Source: Gemmatimonadota bacterium
Lineage (GTDB): Bacteria; Gemmatimonadota; Gemmatimonadetes; Longimicrobiales; Gaopeijiaceae
Reading direction: 5' to 3'
NCBI GenBank assembly: GCA_009844885.1
Contig: VYAQ01000114.1
Span: 1-37,510 of the forward strand
Length of the DNA: 37,510 bases
Made by a program: the position numbers and the translations under genes. Below, one piece after another: positions 7,834 to 17,265 of this stretch (position 1 is its first letter; each line of letters opens with the position of its first letter). The notes beneath the pieces were generated by a model that had not been told where the DNA came from, did no database searches, and saw only the letters and a list, made by a program, of their open reading frames with translations.

Positions 7834-10800
7834 TCACGAAAGCCGCCCCTCCCGTCCCAGCGCGCGCGCAGACCACTCGCCCACGCGATACTGCACCATA
7901 ACCAGCGCCGGTACGACCAGCAGCAGCAGCAGAGTGGCGACGAGGACGCCGAATCCGACCGATGTGGCCAGCGGTACCAGGTGCCGGGCGTGAGTGCTCG
8001 TTTCGAGCACCAGGGGCGCGACACCGAAGAACGTGGTGAGCGACGTCAGGAGGATGGCCCGAAACCGGACCTTCGATCCGGTGATGATGGCTTCTCGCGG
8101 CGCCATGCCGGAGTCCCGGCAGTCGTTCATGAACTTGACCATCACGAGCGAGTCGTTGATGACGACGCCGCTCACGCCGACCAGCCCCTGTGTCGACCAG
8201 ATGCTGAGATCGAGGCCGAGCAGCATGTGTCCCACCAGTGCACCGATCGCCCCGAGAGGTATGGCGGCGAGCACGATGAGCGGCTGAGACCAGGAACGGA
8301 AGGGAATCGCCATCAGCGCGTACATGATGATCAGGGCGAAGAACCCCGATCGGGCCAGGGCTCCGTTGATCGTGTCCTGCTGCTTGCGCTGCCCGCCGAA
8401 TGCATAGGCGAAGTCGGTATCCCGGGCTTCCAGAGGCGCGAGAATGTCCCGTTCCAGGCGATCGTCCACCTGGCGGCCGGTGGCGTGGATGGCGTCAACG
8501 TCCGCCGTAACCGTGACGGCGCGCCGCCCGTCGATCCGATGAATCGCGGAGGGTGACCTGTCGAGGCTCACCGACGCAATCTGTCCCAGGGCCACGCTCC
8601 CGCCGCCGGGCATGCGCACCATGTACTTCTCGACATCGACCACGGACCTCCGCTCTTCCTCCGGGAGCCTTACGTAGACCCGTACGTCCTCGCGGCCTCG
8701 AGGAACCCTGAGCGCTTCGACGCCGAAGAAGCCGGCCCTCATCTGGCCGGCAAAGTCATCGAGCGTCAGTTGGAGCGTACGGGCGGGCGGGTCCAGTTCG
8801 AGCCGGAGTTCGTTGAAGCCCTCGTCCAGGTTGTCCCGCACATCGAAGACGCCGTCGATGGCGGCGAGTTCCGCGACGACATCGTCGGTGACCGAACGCA
8901 GGCGGTCCGGATCGGGATGGGAGAGGTCGTAGTGCACGGGAAGGTCCCCGCCCACAATGCTGGAGGTAATGGAGAACTCCGTCGCCTCGGGGATCACACC
9001 GGCCTCTTCCCGCCACAGCCTCTCCAGCGTGGAGGCGGCGATGTCCCGGCGTTCCCAGTCGATCAGCTTGAACTGGACGGTCGCGACATGCCCGCGCGCG
9101 GCCCGGACCACGTCGCCGATCAAAGGATCGAACAACTCCGCCGACTGCCCGACCGTGACGGCCACGCCGACCTCGAGCGGCGCATCGTCCGTGGACAGCC
9201 CGTGCTCCGCGGCGACCCGCACCACCGCACGGCGTCCAGCCGCCTCCACCCGCGCGGCGACTTCGGCCGTGAGTTCTCCGGGCGTACCGGCCGGCAACTC
9301 CAGGTCCGCGGACACGATGTCGCCCTCGAGCGGAATGATGAACCGGCTGGGCACGATACCCGACGAGACGAGACCGCCCGAGACCACGAGCAGCGCAGCC
9401 GCGGAAGCGAGCACCACCAGCGGGCGCCCGGTCGCCAGACGCAGCCCGCGGTCGAGTGGACCGTCGGCGAGGCGCTTCACAAGAACATCCACGCCCCCCT
9501 GGAGCCTGTCCCAGGCCCTGCCGATCCGATGCCGCGCCCGTCGGCCGGCCGGCGGCAGGTGCGAGAGGTGGTTCGGCAGCAGCAGCAGCGAATCGAGCAG
9601 CGAAATGAAGAGAACGGCGATGACCACGATCGGGACCGCACGTCCCAGTTTGCCCTGTGCACCGGGCACGGTCATCAGGATCGAGAACGCGATGATCGAA
9701 GTGAGGACCGCGAAGATCACGGGACTGCTCACCTGTCTCGTCCCCCGGATCGCCGCCTCCAGTCCCCCGGCGCCCTTTTCGCGCTCCAGATGGACGCTCT
9801 CCCCCACGACAATCGCATCGTCCACGACGATCCCCAGTGCCAGGATCAGGCCCATCAGCGAGAACATGTTGATGGTGACGCCCAGGAAGCCCATCACGAG
9901 GAACGCGCCCGCGAACGAAACGGCCAGGCCCACCGCCACCCAGGAAGCGAGCCGGATCTCCAGAAAGAGTGCCAGGGTTATGAAGACCAGGACGAGGCCG
10001 ATCAGTCCATTCTTGACCATGAGGCCCAGCCGCCCGCCGACCAGAGAGGCATCGTCGCTCCAGATGGCGACGTCCACGCCGGCGGGCAGACTCGGCACCA
10101 CGCTCGTCTCCAGGTAGTCCTGTACCGCCGCGCTGATGTCCAGAAGATGTTCGTCCGAGGTGCGGTACACGTCCACACGGGCGGCGGGCCGGCCGTTATA
10201 ACGCATCTGCAGATCGCTGTCGGAGAAGCCGTCGCGCACCGTGGCAATGTCGCCCAGCCGGACGGAAGTGCCGTTCGGACGGGTCAGGACGACGATGTCC
10301 TCGAAGTCGTACTGGTCGTAGTTCTGTCCCAGCGTGCGGACGAGGATCTCCTCTTCGCCGCCCGATACTCCGCCGGCCGACAGTTCCAGCGAACCTTGCC
10401 GCACCGCCTGCGCGATCTCCGCGAGGGTCATCCCGAGCGCGCGCAAACGCACCTGGGGAACCTCGATCGAGATCTCGTCCGGGCGGGTTCCGCTGGTCCG
10501 TGCCAACGACACGTCCGGCAGGGCCGATATGCCCTCCTCGATCCGGTTCGCCAGTTCCTTGAGCGTGCGCTCCGGGACGTCGCCGTGGACGACAAGCCGC
10601 AGGAAGACCTGCCGGGTGGTGATCTCCCGGATGTCGGGCCGTTCCGCTTCCGCCGGGAACGTCGGGATGCGGTCCACCTCCGCCTTCACCTCGTTGAGCG
10701 CGCGGCCGATATCCGTCCCGTTCCTGAACTCGGCGACCACCGATGCCGATCCCCGGGAGGCCGTGGCGATGACGCGTTCGAGCCCTTCCACGCCCCGGAT

Positions 10801-11031
10801 CTGCTCCTCGATCCTGCGGACGATCAACTCCTCCACCTCCTCCGGAGAGGCGCCGGGGTAGGGTACGAGGATCTGAATGCGGTCCAGAGAGGCGTCGGGG
10901 ATCACTTCCTGAACAAGACCGAAACCCGTATACAAGCCACCGAGCAGCAGGACGAGCATGACGACGTTGACCGCGGTATTGTTCCGCGCCATGTAGGCGA
11001 TCGGGCCGCGGCGCCCGTCGCTGTAGGTCAT
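7834..11031 (-). CDS. RND-family efflux permease
   Basis: 1065 residues, the usual size of an AcrB/HAE-type inner-membrane pump driven by protons. A first transmembrane helix (NTAVNVVMLVLLLGGLYTGFGLV) precedes a large periplasmic porter domain, then a helix bundle containing LALGIVVDDAIVVGESVHLE, the TM4 segment with the proton-relay Asp pair. The second half repeats the plan, with GLVGVSGVVINDSLVMVKF in the TM10 place. No membrane-fusion partner or outer-membrane factor is present in the window, which is unusual for a tripartite system. It is the last gene of the long - strand run and starts one base after the stop of the polyprenyl synthase, so it is probably co-transcribed with the peptide cluster. 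It may export or give resistance to the product (inference), or may act on unrelated substrates. Confidence 0.93.
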   Translation of the reverse strand: MTYSDGRRGPIAYMARNNTAVNVVMLVLLLGGLYTGFGLVQEVIPDASLDRIQILVPYPGASPEEVEELIVRRIEEQIRGVEGLERVIATASRGSASVVAEFRNGTDIGRALNEVKAEVDRIPTFPAEAERPDIREITTRQVFLRLVVHGDVPERTLKELANRIEEGISALPDVSLARTSGTRPDEISIEVPQVRLRALGMTLAEIAQAVRQGSLELSAGGVSGGEEEILVRTLGQNYDQYDFEDIVVLTRPNGTSVRLGDIATVRDGFSDSDLQMRYNGRPAARVDVYRTSDEHLLDISAAVQDYLETSVVPSLPAGVDVAIWSDDASLVGGRLGLMVKNGLIGLVLVFITLALFLEIRLASWVAVGLAVSFAGAFLVMGFLGVTINMFSLMGLILALGIVVDDAIVVGESVHLEREKGAGGLEAAIRGTRQVSSPVIFAVLTSIIAFSILMTVPGAQGKLGRAVPIVVIAVLFISLLDSLLLLPNHLSHLPPAGRRARHRIGRAWDRLQGGVDVLVKRLADGPLDRGLRLATGRPLVVLASAAALLVVSGGLVSSGIVPSRFIIPLEGDIVSADLELPAGTPGELTAEVAARVEAAGRRAVVRVAAEHGLSTDDAPLEVGVAVTVGQSAELFDPLIGDVVRAARGHVATVQFKLIDWERRDIAASTLERLWREEAGVIPEATEFSITSSIVGGDLPVHYDLSHPDPDRLRSVTDDVVAELAAIDGVFDVRDNLDEGFNELRLELDPPARTLQLTLDDFAGQMRAGFFGVEALRVPRGREDVRVYVRLPEEERRSVVDVEKYMVRMPGGGSVALGQIASVSLDRSPSAIHRIDGRRAVTVTADVDAIHATGRQVDDRLERDILAPLEARDTDFAYAFGGQRKQQDTINGALARSGFFALIIMYALMAIPFRSWSQPLIVLAAIPLGAIGALVGHMLLGLDLSIWSTQGLVGVSGVVINDSLVMVKFMNDCRDSGMAPREAIITGSKVRFRAILLTSLTTFFGVAPLVLETSTHARHLVPLATSVGFGVLVATLLLLLVVPALVMVQYRVGEWSARALGREGRLS

Positions 11032-11032
11032 G

Positions 11033-11938
11033 CTAGGGGATCAGCCCTTCCACGCGCCGCGCCAGACCGGCAAGTACCCAGCCATCCGGCCCGAACACCT
11101 CGATCTCGCGTTCGGCCTGGTCGAGCAGTCCCCGGATGTGCCCACGCGCCTCTCGCCGTGAAAGCACGTGCAGTATCGAGCACTGCGCCGGATCTTCGTC
11201 AAACAGGTCGTCGACAACCTGGAAGGCGAGCCCATAGGCGGCCCCAAAGGCGCCGAGGCGGTCCAGATGCTCGCCCGAGAGCCCCGCGGCCAGACCGCCG
11301 CCCCAGGCCGAAAAGCGAAACAGGACGGCGGTCTTGCGCAGATGGATTTGCGAAACCTCCTCCAGGTTCGTCTCGGACGGATTGAATGCGAGGTCGTCGA
11401 TTTGTCCGCCGATCAGACCCTGAAAGCCGATTGTGTCGGCCAGGCCGCCTCCTGCCGTGACACCCGCAGAGGGGTCGGGCAGCCGAATGCACTGTGCGAA
11501 CGCCTCCGTCAGGAGGGCACTCCCCGCCAGAATTGCGGTGGCGCTGCCGAAGGCAATGTGGGCCGCTGGCTGCCCCCGGCGCGTGGCGTTGTCGTCTTGC
11601 GCCGGCAGGTCGTCCAGGACGAGCGAACAGGTGTGAACCAGCTCTGCCGCGATGGCGACCGGCATCGCCTGCTCCGGATCCGCCCCGCCCGCGACGGCGG
11701 CGCCGAACGCCACCGCCGGACGCAGGCGCTTCCCGCCCGAAAAAACCGCGTAGCGCAGAGCGCGGTGCAGTTCCGCAGGATGCTGCGTCGCGGCTGGCAG
11801 ACACTCGTCCAGGACGGCGTTGACCCGCGTTCGGCTCGCTGCGACGAAATCGTCCAGCGCCGAGGGGTCAGTGGGCGAGCGCGTCGATGTCGGCGGCGGC
11901 AACGGAAGCGGTGTCGAGGAACCTGGCAGCGAGCTCAT
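11033..11938 (-). CDS. Polyprenyl (geranylgeranyl/farnesyl-type) diphosphate synthase
   Basis: 301 residues. Joins isopentenyl diphosphate units to an allylic diphosphate. Both Asp-rich motifs are present: DDLPAQD (109-115) and DDLFDED (243-249); also FSGGKRLRP (67-74) and the RRGQPAAH stretch. The fifth residue before the first motif is Cys, where short-chain farnesyl synthases carry a bulky aromatic; by the known chain-length rule this favours a product longer than C15. The region after the second motif is short, and the usual K-x-T-Y element reads QCSILHV, so activity may be altered. The ATG at 11938 overlaps the end of the upstream gene by 71 bases; a TTG further in is possible, while the ATG at 12088 would overlap more deeply. 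Its place inside the peptide operon suggests a dedicated isoprenoid donor (inference). Confidence 0.85.
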   Translation of the reverse strand: MSSLPGSSTPLPLPPPTSTRSPTDPSALDDFVAASRTRVNAVLDECLPAATQHPAELHRALRYAVFSGGKRLRPAVAFGAAVAGGADPEQAMPVAIAAELVHTCSLVLDDLPAQDDNATRRGQPAAHIAFGSATAILAGSALLTEAFAQCIRLPDPSAGVTAGGGLADTIGFQGLIGGQIDDLAFNPSETNLEEVSQIHLRKTAVLFRFSAWGGGLAAGLSGEHLDRLGAFGAAYGLAFQVVDDLFDEDPAQCSILHVLSRREARGHIRGLLDQAEREIEVFGPDGWVLAGLARRVEGLIP

Positions 11939-14267
11939 CGAAGTCGTCAAGTCCGCAAGCCCTGGCAATCCCGGTCTTGACCTGGGACGAAGCGGCATCG
12001 ACTTCGAACCCATCCCCGGCGATGAGCCGAAGCGAACCATGCAGGTCGCGCCACAGTGCTGCCGCTTCTGCCAGCCGCTCGGCAGCATCGGCGGCGATCA
12101 ACCCGCGCTTGCCGGCCGCCCGGAAGACGGAAGCGGCATCCCGGGTCGGCTTGTCGGAATCATCCTCCCGCAGCGTCAATCCCAGGGCCAGGGCCGCGCA
12201 CTCGAGGTCTCGGAGACCGCCACGCATCTCGGCAACCGTGGGCAGGTCGGGGTTCACCTCGTCCGCGGCGGTCTCGCGCAGCGAGGCCATCAATGCGTCG
12301 CGGGCCGCACCCCGGCTCAGGCCCTCCTGCAGGGCCTGCTCGAACCATTCCCTGATCCCGTTGTCGCCGGTCGCGAACACGCAACGCGCCCCCGCGAGCG
12401 CCAGAACCTCGCGGTCCAAGCCGGGCTTCCGGAGTTGTTTCTCCAGCGCATCGAGAGAAAACGACTCGCCGGCCCAGCGGCGTGGAAGCTGCGCCAGCAG
12501 CAGGTTGTCGCGCGCGAGCCCGCGCAACGCCTTGCGGAACCGCCGGATCAGTGCCTGGTTGTAACGGGTGGGACCGCCTTCGTGCACAAACCGGACATCG
12601 AGCTCGACGCCCGGCATCGCCGCTCCGCAGGCCAGAGGCCCCACAACGGCCACCGCCACGCCGCCGCCGTTGCTCGGAACCCCCCGGTCTTCGAAGTCCT
12701 CCTCGACCGCGGCCAGCACGGTGGCGATGGAGGCTTCCGCGACGCGGGACAGCGCCGTGCCCGCCTCGCTCATCGACAGGCTGCCGCGCATGGTGTGCAC
12801 GCCGATCTGGAAGACCTTGGCGTTCGACCACTCCCGCGCCGCATCGACCGCCTCGCCGGCGTCCTGCATGTGAATGTCGGCGAGCTGGTCCCTCATCTCG
12901 GCGACGCCAAGCTCGTGCGTCCAGTACAGCCGCGCCAGCCCGCAACGGGCGATGGTCTCGAATTCCGGGTCCGGCCCGAATCCCTCCGGCAACTCCAGGT
13001 CGGTGAATTCCCGGTCCCGAAGCCTGTCGAGCAGTTCCGGAGATTTGTTGATCCAGGTAGCGAGACGCGGGGCGGCGGCGTGGATTTCGGCGATGACGTC
13101 GAACGCGTCGGGGCGCGCCGCAAACGCGCGGCTGTCGTAAGCGCTCCAGTCGTCGATCTCGGGATAGAACTGGGCACGCTGTCGATCAAGCAGCGGATCG
13201 ATGGTCTCGAACCACCGCTGCGGGAACAGCGCCAGGCCATTCATCTGGATGTAGCTGCCCGGCAGTTGCGGGGAGTCGGCCTCGCCATAGTGCTGCAGGA
13301 GCGGATAACGCCGATTTGACGTGTGGTGGTCGGCATGGCGCTGCATGTTGTAGTACAGCCAGTTGGTGAACTTGTAGGCGGCACTCCAGGCGTGCCGAGG
13401 CCTCACCGGCTCGAACCGGCCGTGGGGCATGCGGATGCGCCTGAGTCCGTAGTGCTGCACGTAGTTGCTGATCTTCATGGAGAAGACCACGCTCCCGCAA
13501 AGCACCACGAATACCAGCACGGCCCAGACCCCACCAATCCAGTAGATGAGACCGTACCAGATGCCCAGTTCCACGATGTAGCGCCAAAACGCGTTCGTGT
13601 AGTGCCAGATTGGAAGCTGACGGCGGGCAAGTCGGCGGCGCTCGAAACGCCAGGCGCCCAGGAGGTTGTTTGCCACCTCGCGGGGGAGGTATTGCCAGAA
13701 GCTCAACCCCTTCGGGGCGGACCCGGGATCCAGGGGCGTGCATACCCGGGGGTGATGAATGTAGACGTGCTCGGTCGCATAGTGCGGGTAGGAGACGGAA
13801 GCCAGCAGGATCTCACCGAGCCGGCGTTCCCAGAGGGCGCGCCGATGAACCAGTTCGTGGCCAACCACGAATACCGTCTGCGCCACCATCGCCAGCAGGA
13901 CGGCCATGCACCCGATTTCCCACCAGGACAGGTGGTCGGCGATCAACATCTGCCACAGCGAGAACACGAAGATCACCGGCCAGAACGCCGCCCACAGCCA
14001 GAGCGAGAGCTTGTACAGAAACAACTCGCTCTCGTGGGTCGTGGCCGGATCCATGTTCCGCTCCTCCACGCCGAAAACCCTGTCGAACTGGTCCGCGAGC
14101 ATGAAGAACACAAATGGGGCCGCAATCCACCAGCCCCCCTGCGCGCCGGCAGCGGCAACGAGCGGGAACATGAGCAGTGGGCCGAAGTGTGGGAGCGCGT
14201 TCGCGACCGATGGCCTGACGACCCGATCGGTCATGGTTGCCGAGGCGCTGGAACTATGTGCTTCCAT
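11868..14267 (-). CDS. AlkB-type membrane monooxygenase fused to a degenerate GlnE-like nucleotidyltransferase
   Basis: 799 residues in two parts. Residues 1-about 385 are an alkane-1-monooxygenase-like integral membrane di-iron hydroxylase: hydrophobic helices plus all His clusters, HELVHRR (137-143), EHVYIHH (166-172), NYVQHYGL (268-275; families usually have Glu where Gln is) and MQRHADHH (308-315). Residues about 400-799 align by eye with the adenylyltransferase half of glutamine synthetase adenylyltransferase: a helical lead-in (about 435-525), VAVAVVGPLACGAAMPGVELDVRF (positions 537-560, the GMGKLGG...SDIDL site), ALEKQLRKPGLDREVLALAGARCV, GGLRDLE (683-689), and a C-terminal helical bundle. 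The GK and first Asp of the active site are lost and the D-x-R-L-R-P site reads LPRRW, so this half is probably inactive. No rubredoxin gene lies nearby. ATG 14267 is preferred to a TTG at 14282. Confidence 0.85.
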   Translation of the reverse strand: MEAHSSSASATMTDRVVRPSVANALPHFGPLLMFPLVAAAGAQGGWWIAAPFVFFMLADQFDRVFGVEERNMDPATTHESELFLYKLSLWLWAAFWPVIFVFSLWQMLIADHLSWWEIGCMAVLLAMVAQTVFVVGHELVHRRALWERRLGEILLASVSYPHYATEHVYIHHPRVCTPLDPGSAPKGLSFWQYLPREVANNLLGAWRFERRRLARRQLPIWHYTNAFWRYIVELGIWYGLIYWIGGVWAVLVFVVLCGSVVFSMKISNYVQHYGLRRIRMPHGRFEPVRPRHAWSAAYKFTNWLYYNMQRHADHHTSNRRYPLLQHYGEADSPQLPGSYIQMNGLALFPQRWFETIDPLLDRQRAQFYPEIDDWSAYDSRAFAARPDAFDVIAEIHAAAPRLATWINKSPELLDRLRDREFTDLELPEGFGPDPEFETIARCGLARLYWTHELGVAEMRDQLADIHMQDAGEAVDAAREWSNAKVFQIGVHTMRGSLSMSEAGTALSRVAEASIATVLAAVEEDFEDRGVPSNGGGVAVAVVGPLACGAAMPGVELDVRFVHEGGPTRYNQALIRRFRKALRGLARDNLLLAQLPRRWAGESFSLDALEKQLRKPGLDREVLALAGARCVFATGDNGIREWFEQALQEGLSRGAARDALMASLRETAADEVNPDLPTVAEMRGGLRDLECAALALGLTLREDDSDKPTRDAASVFRAAGKRGLIAADAAERLAEAAALWRDLHGSLRLIAGDGFEVDAASSQVKTGIARACGLDDFDELAARFLDTASVAAADIDALAH

Positions 14268-14349
14268 CCTGGAAAACCTCAACCAAGGTGACCCGCCGCA
14301 CCGAACCCACCCAATCCAAACTTAACGTTCTCGCCATCGGTCAGGCTAC

Positions 14350-17265
14350 CTACCGCCGCACGAGATCCTGAAACACGCCGGGGGTTGCAGCCATCTCCTC
14401 GAAGGTTCCCTCCTGCACGATCCTGCCAGCCTGCATCACGTATATGCGGTCCGCATGCCGAAGCGTCGAGACACGGTGCGCTATCACGATCCGTGTCGAC
14501 GTGAGGCTGGACAGATTGGCCAGGACCCTGGACTGCGTTTCGTTGTCCAGCCAGTTGGTCGCCTCATCGAGCAGCAGGATGCGCGGATCGCTGATCAGCG
14601 CGTGGGCGAGACGGATGCGCTGGCTCTCGCCTCCCGAGGTAACGGCGGCACTCGCGCCCACCGGTGTCAGCATGCCCATCGGCATGGCCGAGATTTCGCG
14701 ATCGATGGCGGCAAGCTGGATCGCGCGCCACGCATCTTCGGGAGTGACCCCTTGGTGATCGCCGACGATATTGTCCCACAGGTCCTGGGGGTGGAGTCGC
14801 ACCATTTGCGGCACCACGCCGATGTGCCGGCGCACTTCCCGGAGATCGAGGTGTTGCAGGTCGCGGTCGTCGTAGTAGACCGATCCGCTCGACGGCCGCT
14901 CCAATCCGAGCGCGAGCCGAAAGAGGGTGCTCTTGCCCGCCCCCGACTCGCCGGCGATCGCGACGAACTCGCCCGCGCGGACCTGAATCGATACGTCATC
15001 GAGGATCAGCGGCCCGTCGGCATCGTAGCGGAACGAGACGTGGTCGAAGGCGACGTCACCACCCAACACCTCCACGGATTGCCCCTCGGCGCCCGTCTCG
15101 GGGGTCTCGGCCAGCAGCGGCCGAATCTGATCGAACGCGGGCACGATGCCGGCCAGTACGGTGACCGACTCACCCAGGCGGACCACGGCCGTCTGGTAGA
15201 GCAGGAACAGCACGTAGACGACGATGAAGTCGCCGACTGCGATGGTCTCCGGACCGGACAACGCGAGGACCAGGACCAGCAACGCCGCCGCGAGCAGTGG
15301 CAGGGCGGCCCCAAGCGCCCGGAGATGCATCTCGACCGCTCCGACTTCCAGCTCCGCGCGCTTCTGTTCGCGGTAGTCCCGGGCCCAGACCGCAAAGCCC
15401 GAGCCCTCGGCCCCGTCCACGCGCAGCTTGGATATGCCGTTGACAAGCTGGAACAACCGGCCGGCCAGCCGGCCGGCAGCCCTCAGGCGACGGCGGTATG
15501 GCGCAATCTGCTGCAGTCCGAGCGCCACGGTCGCGACCATGGACGCAACCCCGAACGCGGCAGTCAGCCACCCCAGCGTCGGATCGCGGAGACCGATGAG
15601 CAGGAACGCCGGCGACAGGAAAACGATCGACAGCACGCCGTTGCCGATCACGCTCTGCGCGGCGCCGCGGGCACTCTGGAACGTCATGCCCCGCATCGCG
15701 AGGTCATTGGCGGGATAGCGCCTCAAGACCCTCGTCGGCAGGCGCAGCAACCGGTCCCAGAACGCCGACTCCAGGCGGGACGTTGCGCGGCTCTCGAAGC
15801 GCATGACCGTCATGCCCTGAAGAACGCGCATGAGGGCGCGCACGAGGCCGAACGCCACCAGGCCCACGCTGATCCCGTACAGGAGACCCACGTCGTTGAC
15901 AGGAATCACTTCGTCCGCGACGAAGCCGATCGCAACGGCCGGCAACAGTGCGACCAGACCACCCAGCACCCCCGTCAACACGATGCGGGCCGAGTCGGCA
16001 CCCAATCCCTTGCCGGCGAGTCTGAGCAGGTCCCGCCATCTGCTCGCCTCACCCTGCAGGGGCGCATAGAAAAGCCAGGCATTCGGGCGTAGCGACGCAG
16101 CACGGGTGGCTGTGATCCGCCGCTTGCGCCCGCTGGCGGGATCAATCTCCCGGTAGTTCCCCAGCAGCCCGGGCAGGAGCGCCAGAGGCCTGCCGTCTGC
16201 GGCCCGAAACGCCAGCATGGCGCCGCTGTCGCCGACCCACCACCGATCCTTTCCGGAGAGCCGCACCTGCCGGGCGCGTACTCCGGACGCGCGGAGCACC
16301 TTCGCGAGAGCGGTCTCCGGGTCGGATCCACCCGTGGAGGCCGGACCCCGGAATGTGATGCCTTCGTGCCGTCCGATCGCCCTCAGGGCGTCATACAGCG
16401 CCGAGACATCCTGCTCCTCGGCCCCCTCCTCGCCGTCGAGGGCACCATAGAGATCAAAGAGGCGCCGGCGGGCGTCCTCCTCGTCACTCCGGCGGCCGAG
16501 GACCCGTGCTCGCGCCAGGTTCGCCTGGTCGACGACCGCCAGTTGACGGTTCAGCCGCTCGAGCGAGAACGCGACGCGGTTGAACGCCTTCACCGCCGGC
16601 AGCAACAACTCGAGTTCGGCGAGTTCCGCAGAGGACGCCGTGGCGACTCGCACCTCCCGCGTCAGGCTGAACCACGTGGCGGGCGTCAGCGGCAGCGCGC
16701 AGCCGGACGCTCCCGTCTCGCTTTGCGCAGGGTCGATCAAGCCCATGAACAGACCCGCATGGGGCTGCAATCCGGTAAGCCAGATCACTCCGCGGCGCAC
16801 CGCAAGTGTGCCGTTCCTCGTCGTCGGCGCTTCGCCTGTTGCCAGAAGAGCGTCCGTCCGCGGAGAGTGGGTGACGTCGCGAACCAGCATTGCCGAGATG
16901 TCCACGAGCCATGCGTCAACCTGCTCGGCCAGTTCCGCACTGCGAATCGCGCTGAGCCTGGAGACCGGAAGCCGCCGGAGTGTGGTGCCGGGCAGCCCCT
17001 TGGCGATCACTCCGAGTGAAGTGATGTCCTCCTGCGGCGCGGTACCGGGCAGTAGGCGCCCCGCGCGTGCACGCAGCATGTGCTGTGGCGCGGATTGTTC
17101 CACCTCGCCCTGCCGCTCGACGAGAAAAAGGTCGACCGCACCGGATTCAATGAACCACGCGAACTCGGGCTCACCGATATCGACGGGCAGATTGCCCGCG
17201 CAAGGCACGGTGGTTCCCCACTCGGCGGCGGCCTGGGCGAGCGTGAGCCTCTCGGGGGCGGTCAT
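14350..17265 (-). CDS. NHLM-type bacteriocin export ABC transporter, permease/ATPase subunit (second ABC)
   Basis: 971 residues. The N-terminal few hundred residues are the long lead found in this family, which includes a cyclic-nucleotide-binding-like stretch near the start (FAWFIESGAVDLFLVERQGE). It has no C39 peptidase. Six membrane helices lie at about 430-700, then the ATPase: Walker A GESGAGKSTL, signature TSGGESQRIRLA, Walker B ILLLDEATNWLD, switch IAHRVST. By family knowledge it works with the peptidase-bearing ABC protein and the HlyD adaptor to export NHLP- or Nif11-leader peptides. The ATG overlaps the stop of the upstream ABC gene by four bases, so they are coupled. The presence of both NHLM ABC genes next to an NHLP precursor strongly supports this reading. 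Confidence 0.92.
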   Translation of the reverse strand: MTAPERLTLAQAAAEWGTTVPCAGNLPVDIGEPEFAWFIESGAVDLFLVERQGEVEQSAPQHMLRARAGRLLPGTAPQEDITSLGVIAKGLPGTTLRRLPVSRLSAIRSAELAEQVDAWLVDISAMLVRDVTHSPRTDALLATGEAPTTRNGTLAVRRGVIWLTGLQPHAGLFMGLIDPAQSETGASGCALPLTPATWFSLTREVRVATASSAELAELELLLPAVKAFNRVAFSLERLNRQLAVVDQANLARARVLGRRSDEEDARRRLFDLYGALDGEEGAEEQDVSALYDALRAIGRHEGITFRGPASTGGSDPETALAKVLRASGVRARQVRLSGKDRWWVGDSGAMLAFRAADGRPLALLPGLLGNYREIDPASGRKRRITATRAASLRPNAWLFYAPLQGEASRWRDLLRLAGKGLGADSARIVLTGVLGGLVALLPAVAIGFVADEVIPVNDVGLLYGISVGLVAFGLVRALMRVLQGMTVMRFESRATSRLESAFWDRLLRLPTRVLRRYPANDLAMRGMTFQSARGAAQSVIGNGVLSIVFLSPAFLLIGLRDPTLGWLTAAFGVASMVATVALGLQQIAPYRRRLRAAGRLAGRLFQLVNGISKLRVDGAEGSGFAVWARDYREQKRAELEVGAVEMHLRALGAALPLLAAALLVLVLALSGPETIAVGDFIVVYVLFLLYQTAVVRLGESVTVLAGIVPAFDQIRPLLAETPETGAEGQSVEVLGGDVAFDHVSFRYDADGPLILDDVSIQVRAGEFVAIAGESGAGKSTLFRLALGLERPSSGSVYYDDRDLQHLDLREVRRHIGVVPQMVRLHPQDLWDNIVGDHQGVTPEDAWRAIQLAAIDREISAMPMGMLTPVGASAAVTSGGESQRIRLAHALISDPRILLLDEATNWLDNETQSRVLANLSSLTSTRIVIAHRVSTLRHADRIYVMQAGRIVQEGTFEEMAATPGVFQDLVRR

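Noticed and set aside
8770-11385. 871-residue open frame on the + strand
   Set aside because: Antisense to the RND permease and the end of the polyprenyl synthase, with low-complexity His/Arg/Asp/Gln-rich composition typical of shadows in high-GC DNA.
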